A stretch of DNA of 64,000 nt from Faecalicatena contorta (GTDB lineage: Bacteria > Bacillota > Clostridia > Lachnospirales > Lachnospiraceae): the NCBI RefSeq assembly GCF_003149105.1, contig NZ_QGDS01000003.1, forward strand, positions 285,674-349,673. Reading direction: 5' to 3'. Shown here in pieces: positions 53,815 through 61,265 of this stretch (its first letter is position 1; each line of letters opens with the position of its first letter). Both the position numbers and the translations under genes were made by a program. Under the pieces are notes generated by a model. That model did no database searches. It was given only the letters and a program-made list of their open reading frames with translations, and had not been told where the DNA came from.

Positions 53815-54237
53815 ATGGTAAATTTAATAACAGGACCGAAAGGCAGCGGAAAAACACAGCAAATCATCGAACTTGCAAATGAAAGGGTGAAAACTTCCAA
53901 TGGAAACGTAATTTTAATCAAAAAAAGCCATCGTGATACCTGCAGCGTAGACTTCAATGTACGCGCAATCTGTATGGCAGATTACAAAGATATCAGAACC
54001 CTGGAGGAGTTCATTGGTTTTATATATGGCATGGTTGCTGGAAACCATGATATCGAAACTATACTTATTGACGGAGTATTGAAGCAGGCAGACATTTCAT
54101 TAGACAGCCTGCCAGCTTTTCTGGAAAAACTTAATAAGATTTCCAAAGAAAATAACATCGAATTATATATTAGCGTCAGCGCTGAGAGAAAAGATATCCC
54201 CAATATAGATTCCCCTGATTATAATGTTTTGAGCTAA
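53815..54237 (+). CDS. Small P-loop nucleotide-binding protein, function unknown
   Basis: A 140-residue protein starting MVNLITGPKGSGKTQQIIELA. GPKGSGKT is a clear Walker A loop, and IETILIDGVLK offers a Walker B-like strand with its Asp (about residue 84). The size and the order (P-loop, mixed strands, hydrophobic strand plus Asp) resemble thymidine-kinase or RecA-core minimal ATPases, but the rest of those families is missing. No membrane segment. It stands alone with its own promoter and a strong terminator, and AAAGGAGAG precedes the ATG, so it is well expressed. Confidence 0.75.
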   Translation: MVNLITGPKGSGKTQQIIELANERVKTSNGNVILIKKSHRDTCSVDFNVRAICMADYKDIRTLEEFIGFIYGMVAGNHDIETILIDGVLKQADISLDSLPAFLEKLNKISKENNIELYISVSAERKDIPNIDSPDYNVLS

Positions 54238-54243
54238 TCATTT

Positions 54244-54287
54244 AAAGGGGTGTATCAGAACTCTCAACCTGTCTGATACACCCCTTT
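54244..54287 (+). terminator. Terminator after the P-loop gene
   Basis: Perfect 15-base arms AAAGGGGTGTATCAG (54244-54258) and CTGATACACCCCTTT (54273-54287), followed by ATTTTG. It separates the gene from the convergent membrane-protein gene. Confidence 0.85.
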
Positions 54288-54344
54288 ATTTTGTCCATTT
54301 TTTTATTTTTAATTCTTTTGATATTCTGCTTCAGTTCTGTGAAA

Positions 54345-55970
54345 TCATTCTTTTGTTCCGGATAAATCCTCTTCGCCCAGAGACAAAACTGTATTTACTT
54401 TTTCGCCTTCTTTATACTCTATCGTTACCTCCTGCCCTGTTTCATATTTGATAATATCAATAAAATCCACTACTGACACATCAAATATTCCATCTGAGCC
54501 TTCCAGCATAATATAGTAATGGGAATTTCCCTCTACAACACCCTGAGCAATTTTCGTGATTTTCGCCGTCATGGTTTTGATTTCACGGGTATCTTTTTCC
54601 ACTTCCTTAATGCCGTTTTCATACATCAAGTCTGTATAGTTATCTTTACAGGCACTGACAGTATCCCCTGTGGCTACTATCTGATATTTCTGTACATTTA
54701 CCATTGCATATTTTTTTACAAGTCCTGCATCATCCTTAAGGGCCATAAAATAAGTCGGCTCCCCGGAAATATTCAAAAGCAGTGGAAACGTGGCTTTGTA
54801 CTTCAAATGCTGTACCTGACCTTCTGCCGATGACATGGCAGATTCTTCTGTAGCACCTTCCACTTCATAAAATTTTGTTTCCATTGTACGCTGGTTAATC
54901 AGCACAAATCCTACGTTGGACTGGTCTCCGCTGACAGAAGTTACCCCAGTGTATACCCATACATCATCATCCTTTACGATATAATTATATCCGCTTGTTG
55001 TCTTGAGGCAGTCTTTTTGTCCCAGGATGCTATTGAAATATCCATGCTTCAAGGTGCCATAATAATCATAAAGTTCTACAAGTAAATCTGCGGAGTATGC
55101 CCTGTCTATCCATGACGGCACCTCTCCAATTTTGTAGTCTATGGTTTCTCCTGTAACAGCATTGCACAATACAACATGCCCAACAGTAGTTCCGCCAAAA
55201 AGACCAATATTAAATTTCTTCACCGGACAAACCCAGTACGGTACACCATCATCGTCAATTTCAAAACTCAGTTCGTTAAAAATGTAAGTGGGATATTTAA
55301 ATCTCAAGTGACGGTAAATATTTCTGTTGAAATGGTCACTTGTAGTATACTTCATCCCCTCCTCCAACTTCACAAGCTCCGTATTTTGTGTTGCCATGTC
55401 AATTCTGATGTACGCAGGTATTCCCTGTTTCTGGTTTGTAAGCCACTTAATCAGGTTTGCATAGCGAAGAGGCGACACTCTGACAGGCTGATTCTGATAA
55501 TTAATCTGACTGTACAATTCATCTACTTCGAACTGGGATACCATATTAACCATGCTTCCCATCTCGCGGTTTCCGAGAATTGCTGCAGAGTCTCTGTCCA
55601 AAAGCGGTATCTGCTCAAAAGGCAGCTCCTCAACATCCTGCGTAAATACCCCTTCTTTTACAGTCAGAAGCTTCTGATATTTCTTTGCATTTACAATCGG
55701 TGAGGATAACAGGGTTCCCGCCAGATAAACCGCTGCGACCAAAATCAGTACTCCCGCCATTACTTTAAACCCTTTGGACTGCTTCAATTCATGCATGTTC
55801 AGACGCTTTCTTCTAACATAAATCAGCGCCGCAGCTATAATGAGCACAAATAAAAACATCCAGAAATCTGATGAATGAATATTAAGGGCCGGCAGGGCTA
55901 CATAGTAATATACCGCGGCAATTACTATAAGTCCTATAGCTATTAGCAGTTTCATTTTACCTTTTTTCAT
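54345..55970 (-). CDS. Large membrane-anchored protein of unknown function
   Basis: A 541-residue protein with three predicted membrane helices near the N-terminus: residues 8-28 (LLIAIGLIVIAAVYYYVALP), about 36-52 (FWMFLFVLIIAAALIYV), and about 70-90 (VMAGVLILVAAVYLAGTLL). A long region of about 450 residues follows on one side of the membrane. That part is rich in beta-strand patterns (FNELSFEIDDDGVPYWVCPVKK, GGTTVGHVVLCNAVTGETIDYKIGEVPSW) and ends in a small domain that looks OB-fold-like (MTAKITKIAQGVV, then EVTIEYKEGEKV). The family is not recognised. It lies upstream of nothing and downstream of trkH, 101 bases away. Confidence 0.7.
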   Translation of the reverse strand: MKKGKMKLLIAIGLIVIAAVYYYVALPALNIHSSDFWMFLFVLIIAAALIYVRRKRLNMHELKQSKGFKVMAGVLILVAAVYLAGTLLSSPIVNAKKYQKLLTVKEGVFTQDVEELPFEQIPLLDRDSAAILGNREMGSMVNMVSQFEVDELYSQINYQNQPVRVSPLRYANLIKWLTNQKQGIPAYIRIDMATQNTELVKLEEGMKYTTSDHFNRNIYRHLRFKYPTYIFNELSFEIDDDGVPYWVCPVKKFNIGLFGGTTVGHVVLCNAVTGETIDYKIGEVPSWIDRAYSADLLVELYDYYGTLKHGYFNSILGQKDCLKTTSGYNYIVKDDDVWVYTGVTSVSGDQSNVGFVLINQRTMETKFYEVEGATEESAMSSAEGQVQHLKYKATFPLLLNISGEPTYFMALKDDAGLVKKYAMVNVQKYQIVATGDTVSACKDNYTDLMYENGIKEVEKDTREIKTMTAKITKIAQGVVEGNSHYYIMLEGSDGIFDVSVVDFIDIIKYETGQEVTIEYKEGEKVNTVLSLGEEDLSGTKE

Positions 55971-56071
55971 ACTTTACTTTCTTTTCCTTTCTTACTTTTT
56001 GTTTACTTTTCTTTTCGGGCCTGCTTTGAAAACACTTCCAAAACCCATTATGATGCTTTTAAGAGTTTTCC

Positions 56072-57517
56072 CTAAAATCTTCTTCGCCACAAATCCGGTG
56101 ATACCAAAAGCAGATATGGGAATATTTCCAGTCTGCCTACAAGCATATCAAAACATAGTACAATTTTAGATAACCACGAAAAATTATTAAAGTTCTCCAT
56201 CGGGCCTACCTGTACAAAGCCCGGTCCAACATTGCTCAGTGTTGAGATTACAGCACTGAATGTGGTCATAAAGTCAAAATTATTAATAGAAACAAGCAAA
56301 ACAGATATCATCAAAATCAAAATGTAACAAATAAAATAAATATATACATTATTTACTATCTCTCTGCTGACTTTCTTCCCATTAATCCGCACAATCGTAA
56401 CAGACTTGGGATGAAGCATCTGCCTGATCTCCTGTTTGATACTTTTCATTAATATTAAGAAACGGGCCACCTTCATACCGCCTCCCGTAGAGCCTGCACA
56501 GGAACCAATCATCATCAGTCCAAGGAGAATCATCTTTGAAAATTGCGGCCACAACTCAAAGTTTGCCGTGTAAAAGCCTGTTGTTGTGATTACGGACGCC
56601 ACCTGGAAAGATGCGTAGCGGAATGCGTGAAGTATATTTCCATATATACTTAATATATTTATCACAATCATTGCAATGGATCCAAGGACAATTCCCAGGT
56701 ACACGCGAAGCTCTTCATTTTTCAAAACTATCTTCCATTCTTTCAGACGAAGTAAGAAATACAGGTTAAAATTCACCCCGAATAAAATCATAAAAACTGT
56801 GACAACTCCATCTATATATGCACTGTCATAATGACTGATGCTGGCATTCTTACTGGAAAACCCTCCGGTGCCCGCAACACTGAATGCGTGAACCAGTGCA
56901 TCATAAAAATTCATTCCCCCCAGCAGAAGGAAAACAACCTGTGCTGCTGTCAAAACAAAATACATGGAATATAATATCTTTGCCGAGCTTCTTGCTTTAG
57001 GTACAAGCTTCCCTGCCACCGGCCCGGGTATCTCCGCCCGCATCAGATGCATAGAGTTCTCGTCATCCAGAGAAGTCAGCATCATGACAAAGACCAGAAC
57101 ACCCATTCCTCCAATCCAATGTGTAAGCCCCCTCCAGAACAGCATACCTTTTGGCAGTACCTCAATATCAATCAGTATCGTAGAACCTGTGGTAGTAAAA
57201 CCTGATACAGTCTCAAAAAACGCATCCAAATAATTAGGTATGCATCCTGAAATCAAAAAGGGAAATGCTCCAAACAAAGACCACAATACCCACGCAAAAC
57301 CAACAATTATTAGGCCCTCTTTTCCATATATAGTCTTATTTTCTGGTACTTTGCGTCCAAAAACCAGGAAGATTAAAAAAAGCACCGCACTGACAATAAT
57401 AAATGAAAACCCGCTTCTTTCGCCATATACAAATGAAACTCCAGCGGGAATCAGAAGAAGCACGCCTTCGACTCCCAGCATCTTCCCTAAAATGAATGCT
57501 GCCATTTTATAATTCAT
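56072..57517 (-). CDS. trkH: TrkH-family potassium uptake protein, copy 1
   Basis: Potassium channel-like membrane subunit that works with TrkA. The 481-residue product has four repeated pore segments with selectivity Gly residues: VSGFTTTGSTIL, FSVAGTGGFSS, VITTTGFYTAN and STLSNVGPGF. There are about ten membrane segments. It is nearly a duplicate of the adjacent gene: same length, same ending SPDLWRRRF. Most differences are conservative, with a visible cluster around the fourth filter (SNVGPGFVQVGPMENF here versus NNVGPGISLAGPVENF). Lies 78 bases after its twin. Confidence 0.95.
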   Translation of the reverse strand: MNYKMAAFILGKMLGVEGVLLLIPAGVSFVYGERSGFSFIIVSAVLFLIFLVFGRKVPENKTIYGKEGLIIVGFAWVLWSLFGAFPFLISGCIPNYLDAFFETVSGFTTTGSTILIDIEVLPKGMLFWRGLTHWIGGMGVLVFVMMLTSLDDENSMHLMRAEIPGPVAGKLVPKARSSAKILYSMYFVLTAAQVVFLLLGGMNFYDALVHAFSVAGTGGFSSKNASISHYDSAYIDGVVTVFMILFGVNFNLYFLLRLKEWKIVLKNEELRVYLGIVLGSIAMIVINILSIYGNILHAFRYASFQVASVITTTGFYTANFELWPQFSKMILLGLMMIGSCAGSTGGGMKVARFLILMKSIKQEIRQMLHPKSVTIVRINGKKVSREIVNNVYIYFICYILILMISVLLVSINNFDFMTTFSAVISTLSNVGPGFVQVGPMENFNNFSWLSKIVLCFDMLVGRLEIFPYLLLVSPDLWRRRF

Positions 57518-57595
57518 CTATCCACACCCAGACTAACTTGCTGTAACCCGCCGCCTTATGGAAACGGAAGTCTTAACTCCTTTCAAGATTCTGCA

Positions 57596-59041
57596 TTAAA
57601 ACCTTCTTCGCCACAAATCCGGTGATATTAAAAGCAAGTATGGGAATATTTCTAACCTTCCCACAAGCATATCAAAACATAGCACAATCTTAGATAACGG
57701 AGAAAACTCATAAAAATTCTCTACAGGTCCTGCTAATGATATGCCAGGTCCCACATTATTTAATGTTGTAAGTACGGAACTGAATGTTGTAGCAAAATCA
57801 TAGTTATTAATGGATACAAGTAAAACTGACAGCATCAGTATCATGATGTAACATATAAAGTAAACATATACACCGCGCATAGTATCATTGCCAACTCTTT
57901 TACCATTTATCTGCACGATTGTCACAGACTTAGGATGAAACATCCTGCGGATCTCCTGCTTTACTATTTTTACCAATATCAGCAGCCGGGATACTTTGAT
58001 ACCGCCTCCTGTAGAACCTGCACAGGCGCCGATTACCATCAGACCAAGCAGAATCACTTTTGACAACTCAGGCCATAGGTTATAGTCAGCCGTATAAAAT
58101 CCAGTTGTCGTAATAACCGATGCCACCTGGAAAGAAGCATAGCGGAACGAGTGAAATATATTTTCGTACGTATGCAGTATATTCACAGTAATAACTGCTA
58201 TAGAACCGACGATAATTCCCAGATACGCATGAAGTTCTTCATCCTTTAAGGCTGCTTTCCAGTCCTTAAGCCTGATTAAAAAATATAAGTTAAAGTTTAT
58301 CCCAAACAAAATCATAAAAACAGTAATCACACCATCAATATAAGCGCTGTTATAATAACTGACACTGGCATTTCTATTCGAAAACCCACCGGTGCCAGCA
58401 GTACTGAATGCATGAATCACAGCATCATAAAAGTTCATTCCCCCCAGCAGAAGGAAAATGACCTGCGCTGCTGTCAGAACAAAATACATGAAATATAATA
58501 TCCTTGCAGTACTTCTTGCCTTAGGCACAAGTTTCCCGACCACTGGCCCGGGTACCTCTGCCCGTATGAGATGCATGGAATTATCATCATCCAGGGTTGT
58601 CAGCATCATAACAAAGACCAAAACCCCCATTCCTCCAATCCAATGGGTAAGCGACCGCCAAAACAGTATCCCTTTGGGAAGTATCTCTATATCAGTCAAT
58701 ATTGTGGAGCCTGTGGTAGTAAAACCTGATACAGTCTCAAAAAATGCATCCAGGTAATTAGGTATGCTCCCGGAAATCACAAAGGGAAGTGCTCCAAACA
58801 AAGACCATAATATCCATGCAAAGCCGACAATTATCAGGCCTTCCTTTCCGTATATAGTCTTGTTCTCCGGTACTTTACGCCCCAAAATCAAAAAGATTAA
58901 AAAAAGTACTGCACTGACAATCAAAAATGTAAATCCGCTTTTTTCTCCATATATGAATGAAACCACAGCGGGAATTAGAAGAAGCGCACCTTGAACTCCC
59001 AGCATTTTCCCTAAAATAAAAGCTGTCATCTTATAATTCAT
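57596..59041 (-). CDS. trkH: TrkH-family potassium uptake protein, copy 2
   Basis: Second TrkH of exactly 481 residues, starting MNYKMTAFILGKMLGVQGALLL, and 10 bases after trkA, so directly coupled to it. Its four filters read TTTGSTIL, STAGTGGFSN, VITTTGFYTAD and NNVGPGIS. By eye it shares roughly four-fifths of residues with copy 1. Both copies keep all filter glycines, so neither looks decayed. Two membrane partners for one TrkA may provide different affinity or ion preference. In Firmicutes this family is often called KtrB/KtrD-like when paired with a single RCK protein, but TrkA here is the two-domain type. Confidence 0.95.
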   Translation of the reverse strand: MNYKMTAFILGKMLGVQGALLLIPAVVSFIYGEKSGFTFLIVSAVLFLIFLILGRKVPENKTIYGKEGLIIVGFAWILWSLFGALPFVISGSIPNYLDAFFETVSGFTTTGSTILTDIEILPKGILFWRSLTHWIGGMGVLVFVMMLTTLDDDNSMHLIRAEVPGPVVGKLVPKARSTARILYFMYFVLTAAQVIFLLLGGMNFYDAVIHAFSTAGTGGFSNRNASVSYYNSAYIDGVITVFMILFGINFNLYFLIRLKDWKAALKDEELHAYLGIIVGSIAVITVNILHTYENIFHSFRYASFQVASVITTTGFYTADYNLWPELSKVILLGLMVIGACAGSTGGGIKVSRLLILVKIVKQEIRRMFHPKSVTIVQINGKRVGNDTMRGVYVYFICYIMILMLSVLLVSINNYDFATTFSSVLTTLNNVGPGISLAGPVENFYEFSPLSKIVLCFDMLVGRLEIFPYLLLISPDLWRRRF

Positions 59042-59051
59042 TTGTTTTCAC

Positions 59052-60410
59052 CTATAGTAAAATATCCTGTATGTCCTGTATTTGCTTTTCCATCGTGATA
59101 ATAATGACGCTGTCACCTACCTGAATACGATCGTCACCACCAGGTATAATAATCTCACGCTTTCTTGCAATACATGCAATTAGGTTATTGGCCCTTAAAG
59201 TCAGGTTCTTCAGGGGTATATTGGTATATTTGGTCTCAGCTTTCACAATAAACTCCAAAGCTTCAACTTTCCCGTCGACAAGCTGGTACATTGCCTCTAC
59301 ATTTGCACTGCTCTGTGAATTTCTGCGGGCGCGTACATAACTAAGAATTACATCTGCTGTGGCAGTCTTGGCAGAAACAATACTGTCAATACCGAATTCT
59401 TCTATCATCCTTGCCCTTCTGTCTTCATTCACCTTCGCAATAACCTTAGATACACCCTGGCTCTTTGCGAACAAAGACATGATAATATTTTCTTCATCCA
59501 TTCCTGTCAGCGCAATCAGGGCGTCCGCTTCTTGTACACCTTCTTCCATCAACAAGTCATGATCCGAGGCATCTCCATTAATGATAATTGCTTTTGGGAG
59601 AAGCTCACAAAGGTCCTCACATTTGCTTTCCACCTTCTCTATAATCTTCACCTGCATTCCCAGTTTACATAATTGTGTGGCAAGATAATAGCTAACCCGT
59701 CCGCCCCCGCAAATAATTACCTTTCGAACCTTGTTTTTCTTCTGTCCAAGCAATTTAAAAAATAGTTCAGCATTCACATGGGAAGCGGCAATATGTAAAC
59801 GATCGCCTTCACGAAGCACATATTCTCCACTTGGGATTACAACCTCTCCCCCCCGCCTTACTGCGCAGACCAGTACTTTAATCTGAAACCTGTCATATAT
59901 TTCCATCAAGGACATCCCGGCAAGATGGCTGTTTGCAGTCACTGGAAATTCAATCAGTTCCACCCTTCCTTTTACAAAAGTTTCAATTTTACTTGCCCCC
60001 GGAAATAATAAAAGGCGTCCTATCTCCCCGGCTACAGCCAGCTCAGGATTTACAACCATGCTCAGATGTAAATCTTCTTTCAAAATACCGATTTGCTGGT
60101 AATATACCGGATTCCGTACTCTGGCTATAGTATGCTTTGCCCCAAGTCTCCTTGCAATCAGACAGTCCAGCATATTACATTCGTCCATTGAAGTACATGC
60201 AATCACAAGATCTGAATGCGGCACATCCGCCTCCTTCTGGACTTCTACGCTGCCCCCGTCACCAGTCACACAAATAATATCCAGCGTGTCAATAGCTTCG
60301 CGCAATTTCTTTTCGTTACTGTCAATCATTACAATGTCATAATTTTCTGCGGAGAGCTCCTGAGCCAGTTTATAGCCAACTTTTCCATCTCCAATAATAA
60401 CTATCTTCAT
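59052..60410 (-). CDS. trkA: Trk system potassium regulatory subunit TrkA
   Basis: Cytosolic gating subunit of TrkH. The 452-residue product has two RCK modules, each with a nucleotide-binding fold and a C-terminal ligand domain: KIVIIGDGKVGYKLAQEL at the N-terminus and KVIICGGGRVSYYLATQL near residue 230. Each has a TrkA_C part, the last ending in GDSVIIITMEKQIQDIQ. The start at 60410 follows GAGGGCAGG. The longer frame would cover the promoter. First gene of trkA-trkH-trkH. Confidence 0.95.
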   Translation of the reverse strand: MKIVIIGDGKVGYKLAQELSAENYDIVMIDSNEKKLREAIDTLDIICVTGDGGSVEVQKEADVPHSDLVIACTSMDECNMLDCLIARRLGAKHTIARVRNPVYYQQIGILKEDLHLSMVVNPELAVAGEIGRLLLFPGASKIETFVKGRVELIEFPVTANSHLAGMSLMEIYDRFQIKVLVCAVRRGGEVVIPSGEYVLREGDRLHIAASHVNAELFFKLLGQKKNKVRKVIICGGGRVSYYLATQLCKLGMQVKIIEKVESKCEDLCELLPKAIIINGDASDHDLLMEEGVQEADALIALTGMDEENIIMSLFAKSQGVSKVIAKVNEDRRARMIEEFGIDSIVSAKTATADVILSYVRARRNSQSSANVEAMYQLVDGKVEALEFIVKAETKYTNIPLKNLTLRANNLIACIARKREIIIPGGDDRIQVGDSVIIITMEKQIQDIQDILL

Positions 60411-60500
60411 TTGCCTGCCCTCAACTTTATTTCTGCTTGTTTTATTTCTACTTGCCAAAGCAGCTATTAAATATCTGCTCTTTACCTCAACAGTAGAGCA

Positions 60501-60529
60501 ATTATAGCACCTTTGCAAGTAAACTACAA
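60501..60529 (-). promoter_or_regulatory. trkA-trkH-trkH promoter
   Basis: -35 TTGTAG (60529-60524) and a perfect -10 TATAAT (60506-60501) with 17-base spacing, about 85 bases upstream of trkA. I saw no clear cyclic di-AMP (ydaO-type) riboswitch in the leader, which is too short for one. Confidence 0.65.
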
Positions 60530-60582
60530 CCACTTTACACCTTATACCTGGTTTATTCTATTGAGATATTCTGCTTCCATGC

Positions 60583-60611
60583 TTGTAGACTCTTCCCTTA
60601 TGGGATAGAAT
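60583..60611 (+). promoter_or_regulatory. Promoter of the molbindin gene
   Basis: -35 TTGTAG (60583-60588) and -10 TAGAAT (60606-60611) spaced by 17 bases, about 45 bases upstream of the start. Divergent from the trkA promoter. Confidence 0.6.
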
Positions 60612-60657
60612 ATAAGTATTATACGACATAAATAAAATACTAAGGGAGGACTAACTT

Positions 60658-61074
60658 ATGAAATTAAGTGCAAGAAATCAGATTGCCGGTAAAATTGTTC
60701 GTGTTGAAGAGGGTGCAGTCAACGGCATTGTCGCTTTAGAATTCGATGGCGGTACTATCTCCGGAACAATCTCAATGGTTTCCATCAAAGAATTGGGACT
60801 ATCCCCGGGCAAAGACGCTGTTGCCATAATAAAGGCTACTGAAGTTATGATTGGTCTTGGCAATCTGATATTAAGCGCCAGAAATAAAATTAATGGTACA
60901 ATATCCTACATTGAGGAAGGCGCAGTTAATGCTATCGTCACCTTGGATGTTCCGGGAAACAATCATATTTCTGCCACCATTTCCATGGCTGCAGTCAAAG
61001 AACTTGAGCTTGCCGTTGGTAAGGATGCCATTGCAGTAATAAAAGCAAGTTCTGTTATGTTTGCAGCAGAATAA
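60658..61074 (+). CDS. Molbindin: tandem Mop/TOBE-domain protein
   Basis: A 138-residue cytosolic protein made of two near-repeated Mop (TOBE) domains of about 68 residues: LSARNQIAGKIVRVEEGAVNGIVAL and LSARNKINGTISYIEEGAVNAIVTL. Each ends in KDAVAIIKATEVMIG or KDAIAVIKASSVMFA. Such molbindins bind molybdate or tungstate oxyanions as buffers. No ModABC or ModE lies in the window, so it may be an orphan. The ribosome site GGGAGG is strong, and a family-A repeat starts directly at its stop. Confidence 0.92.
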   Translation: MKLSARNQIAGKIVRVEEGAVNGIVALEFDGGTISGTISMVSIKELGLSPGKDAVAIIKATEVMIGLGNLILSARNKINGTISYIEEGAVNAIVTLDVPGNNHISATISMAAVKELELAVGKDAIAVIKASSVMFAAE

Positions 61075-61200
61075 AGAGTTTGCAAGCAAACTCTTGCACC
61101 TGGGTTGGTCGCATAGCGATATCTACCTCTTACGCCGCAGTGCCCATCTCCCGGAGGGTTTTTATATAATAGGAAACGCAGTTTCCTATTATATAAAAAC
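61075..61200 (+). repeat. Two-hairpin intergenic repeat, copy 3 (family A)
   Basis: Begins at the stop of the molbindin gene. Hairpin 1 is AGAGTTTGC-aa-GCAAACTCT (61076-61095), probably terminating that gene. After about 45 bases comes CATCTCCCGGAGGG. Hairpin 2 has perfect 20-base arms GTTTTTATATAATAGGAAAC (61158-61177) and its complement (61181-61200) around a GCA loop. Confidence 0.8.
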
Positions 61201-61201
61201 A

Positions 61202-61244
61202 GCGGTCTGCAAGGAAACTCAAACCGGTTCCCTATGCAGACCGC
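61202..61244 (-). terminator. Terminator of the EF-G-like gene
   Basis: Arms GCGGTCTGCA (61202-61211) and TGCAGACCGC (61235-61244) with inner GGAA/TTCC pairing. The minus strand runs into TGTTTTTATATAA, a U tail supplied by hairpin 2 of the adjacent repeat. Confidence 0.75.
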
Positions 61245-61265
61245 CGTTCTTATATTCTCAAGTTT

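Noticed and set aside
60411-60657. Cyclic di-AMP riboswitch in front of trkA
   Set aside because: Only about 85 bases separate the promoter from the start codon, too short for the ydaO aptamer, and no core motifs are seen.
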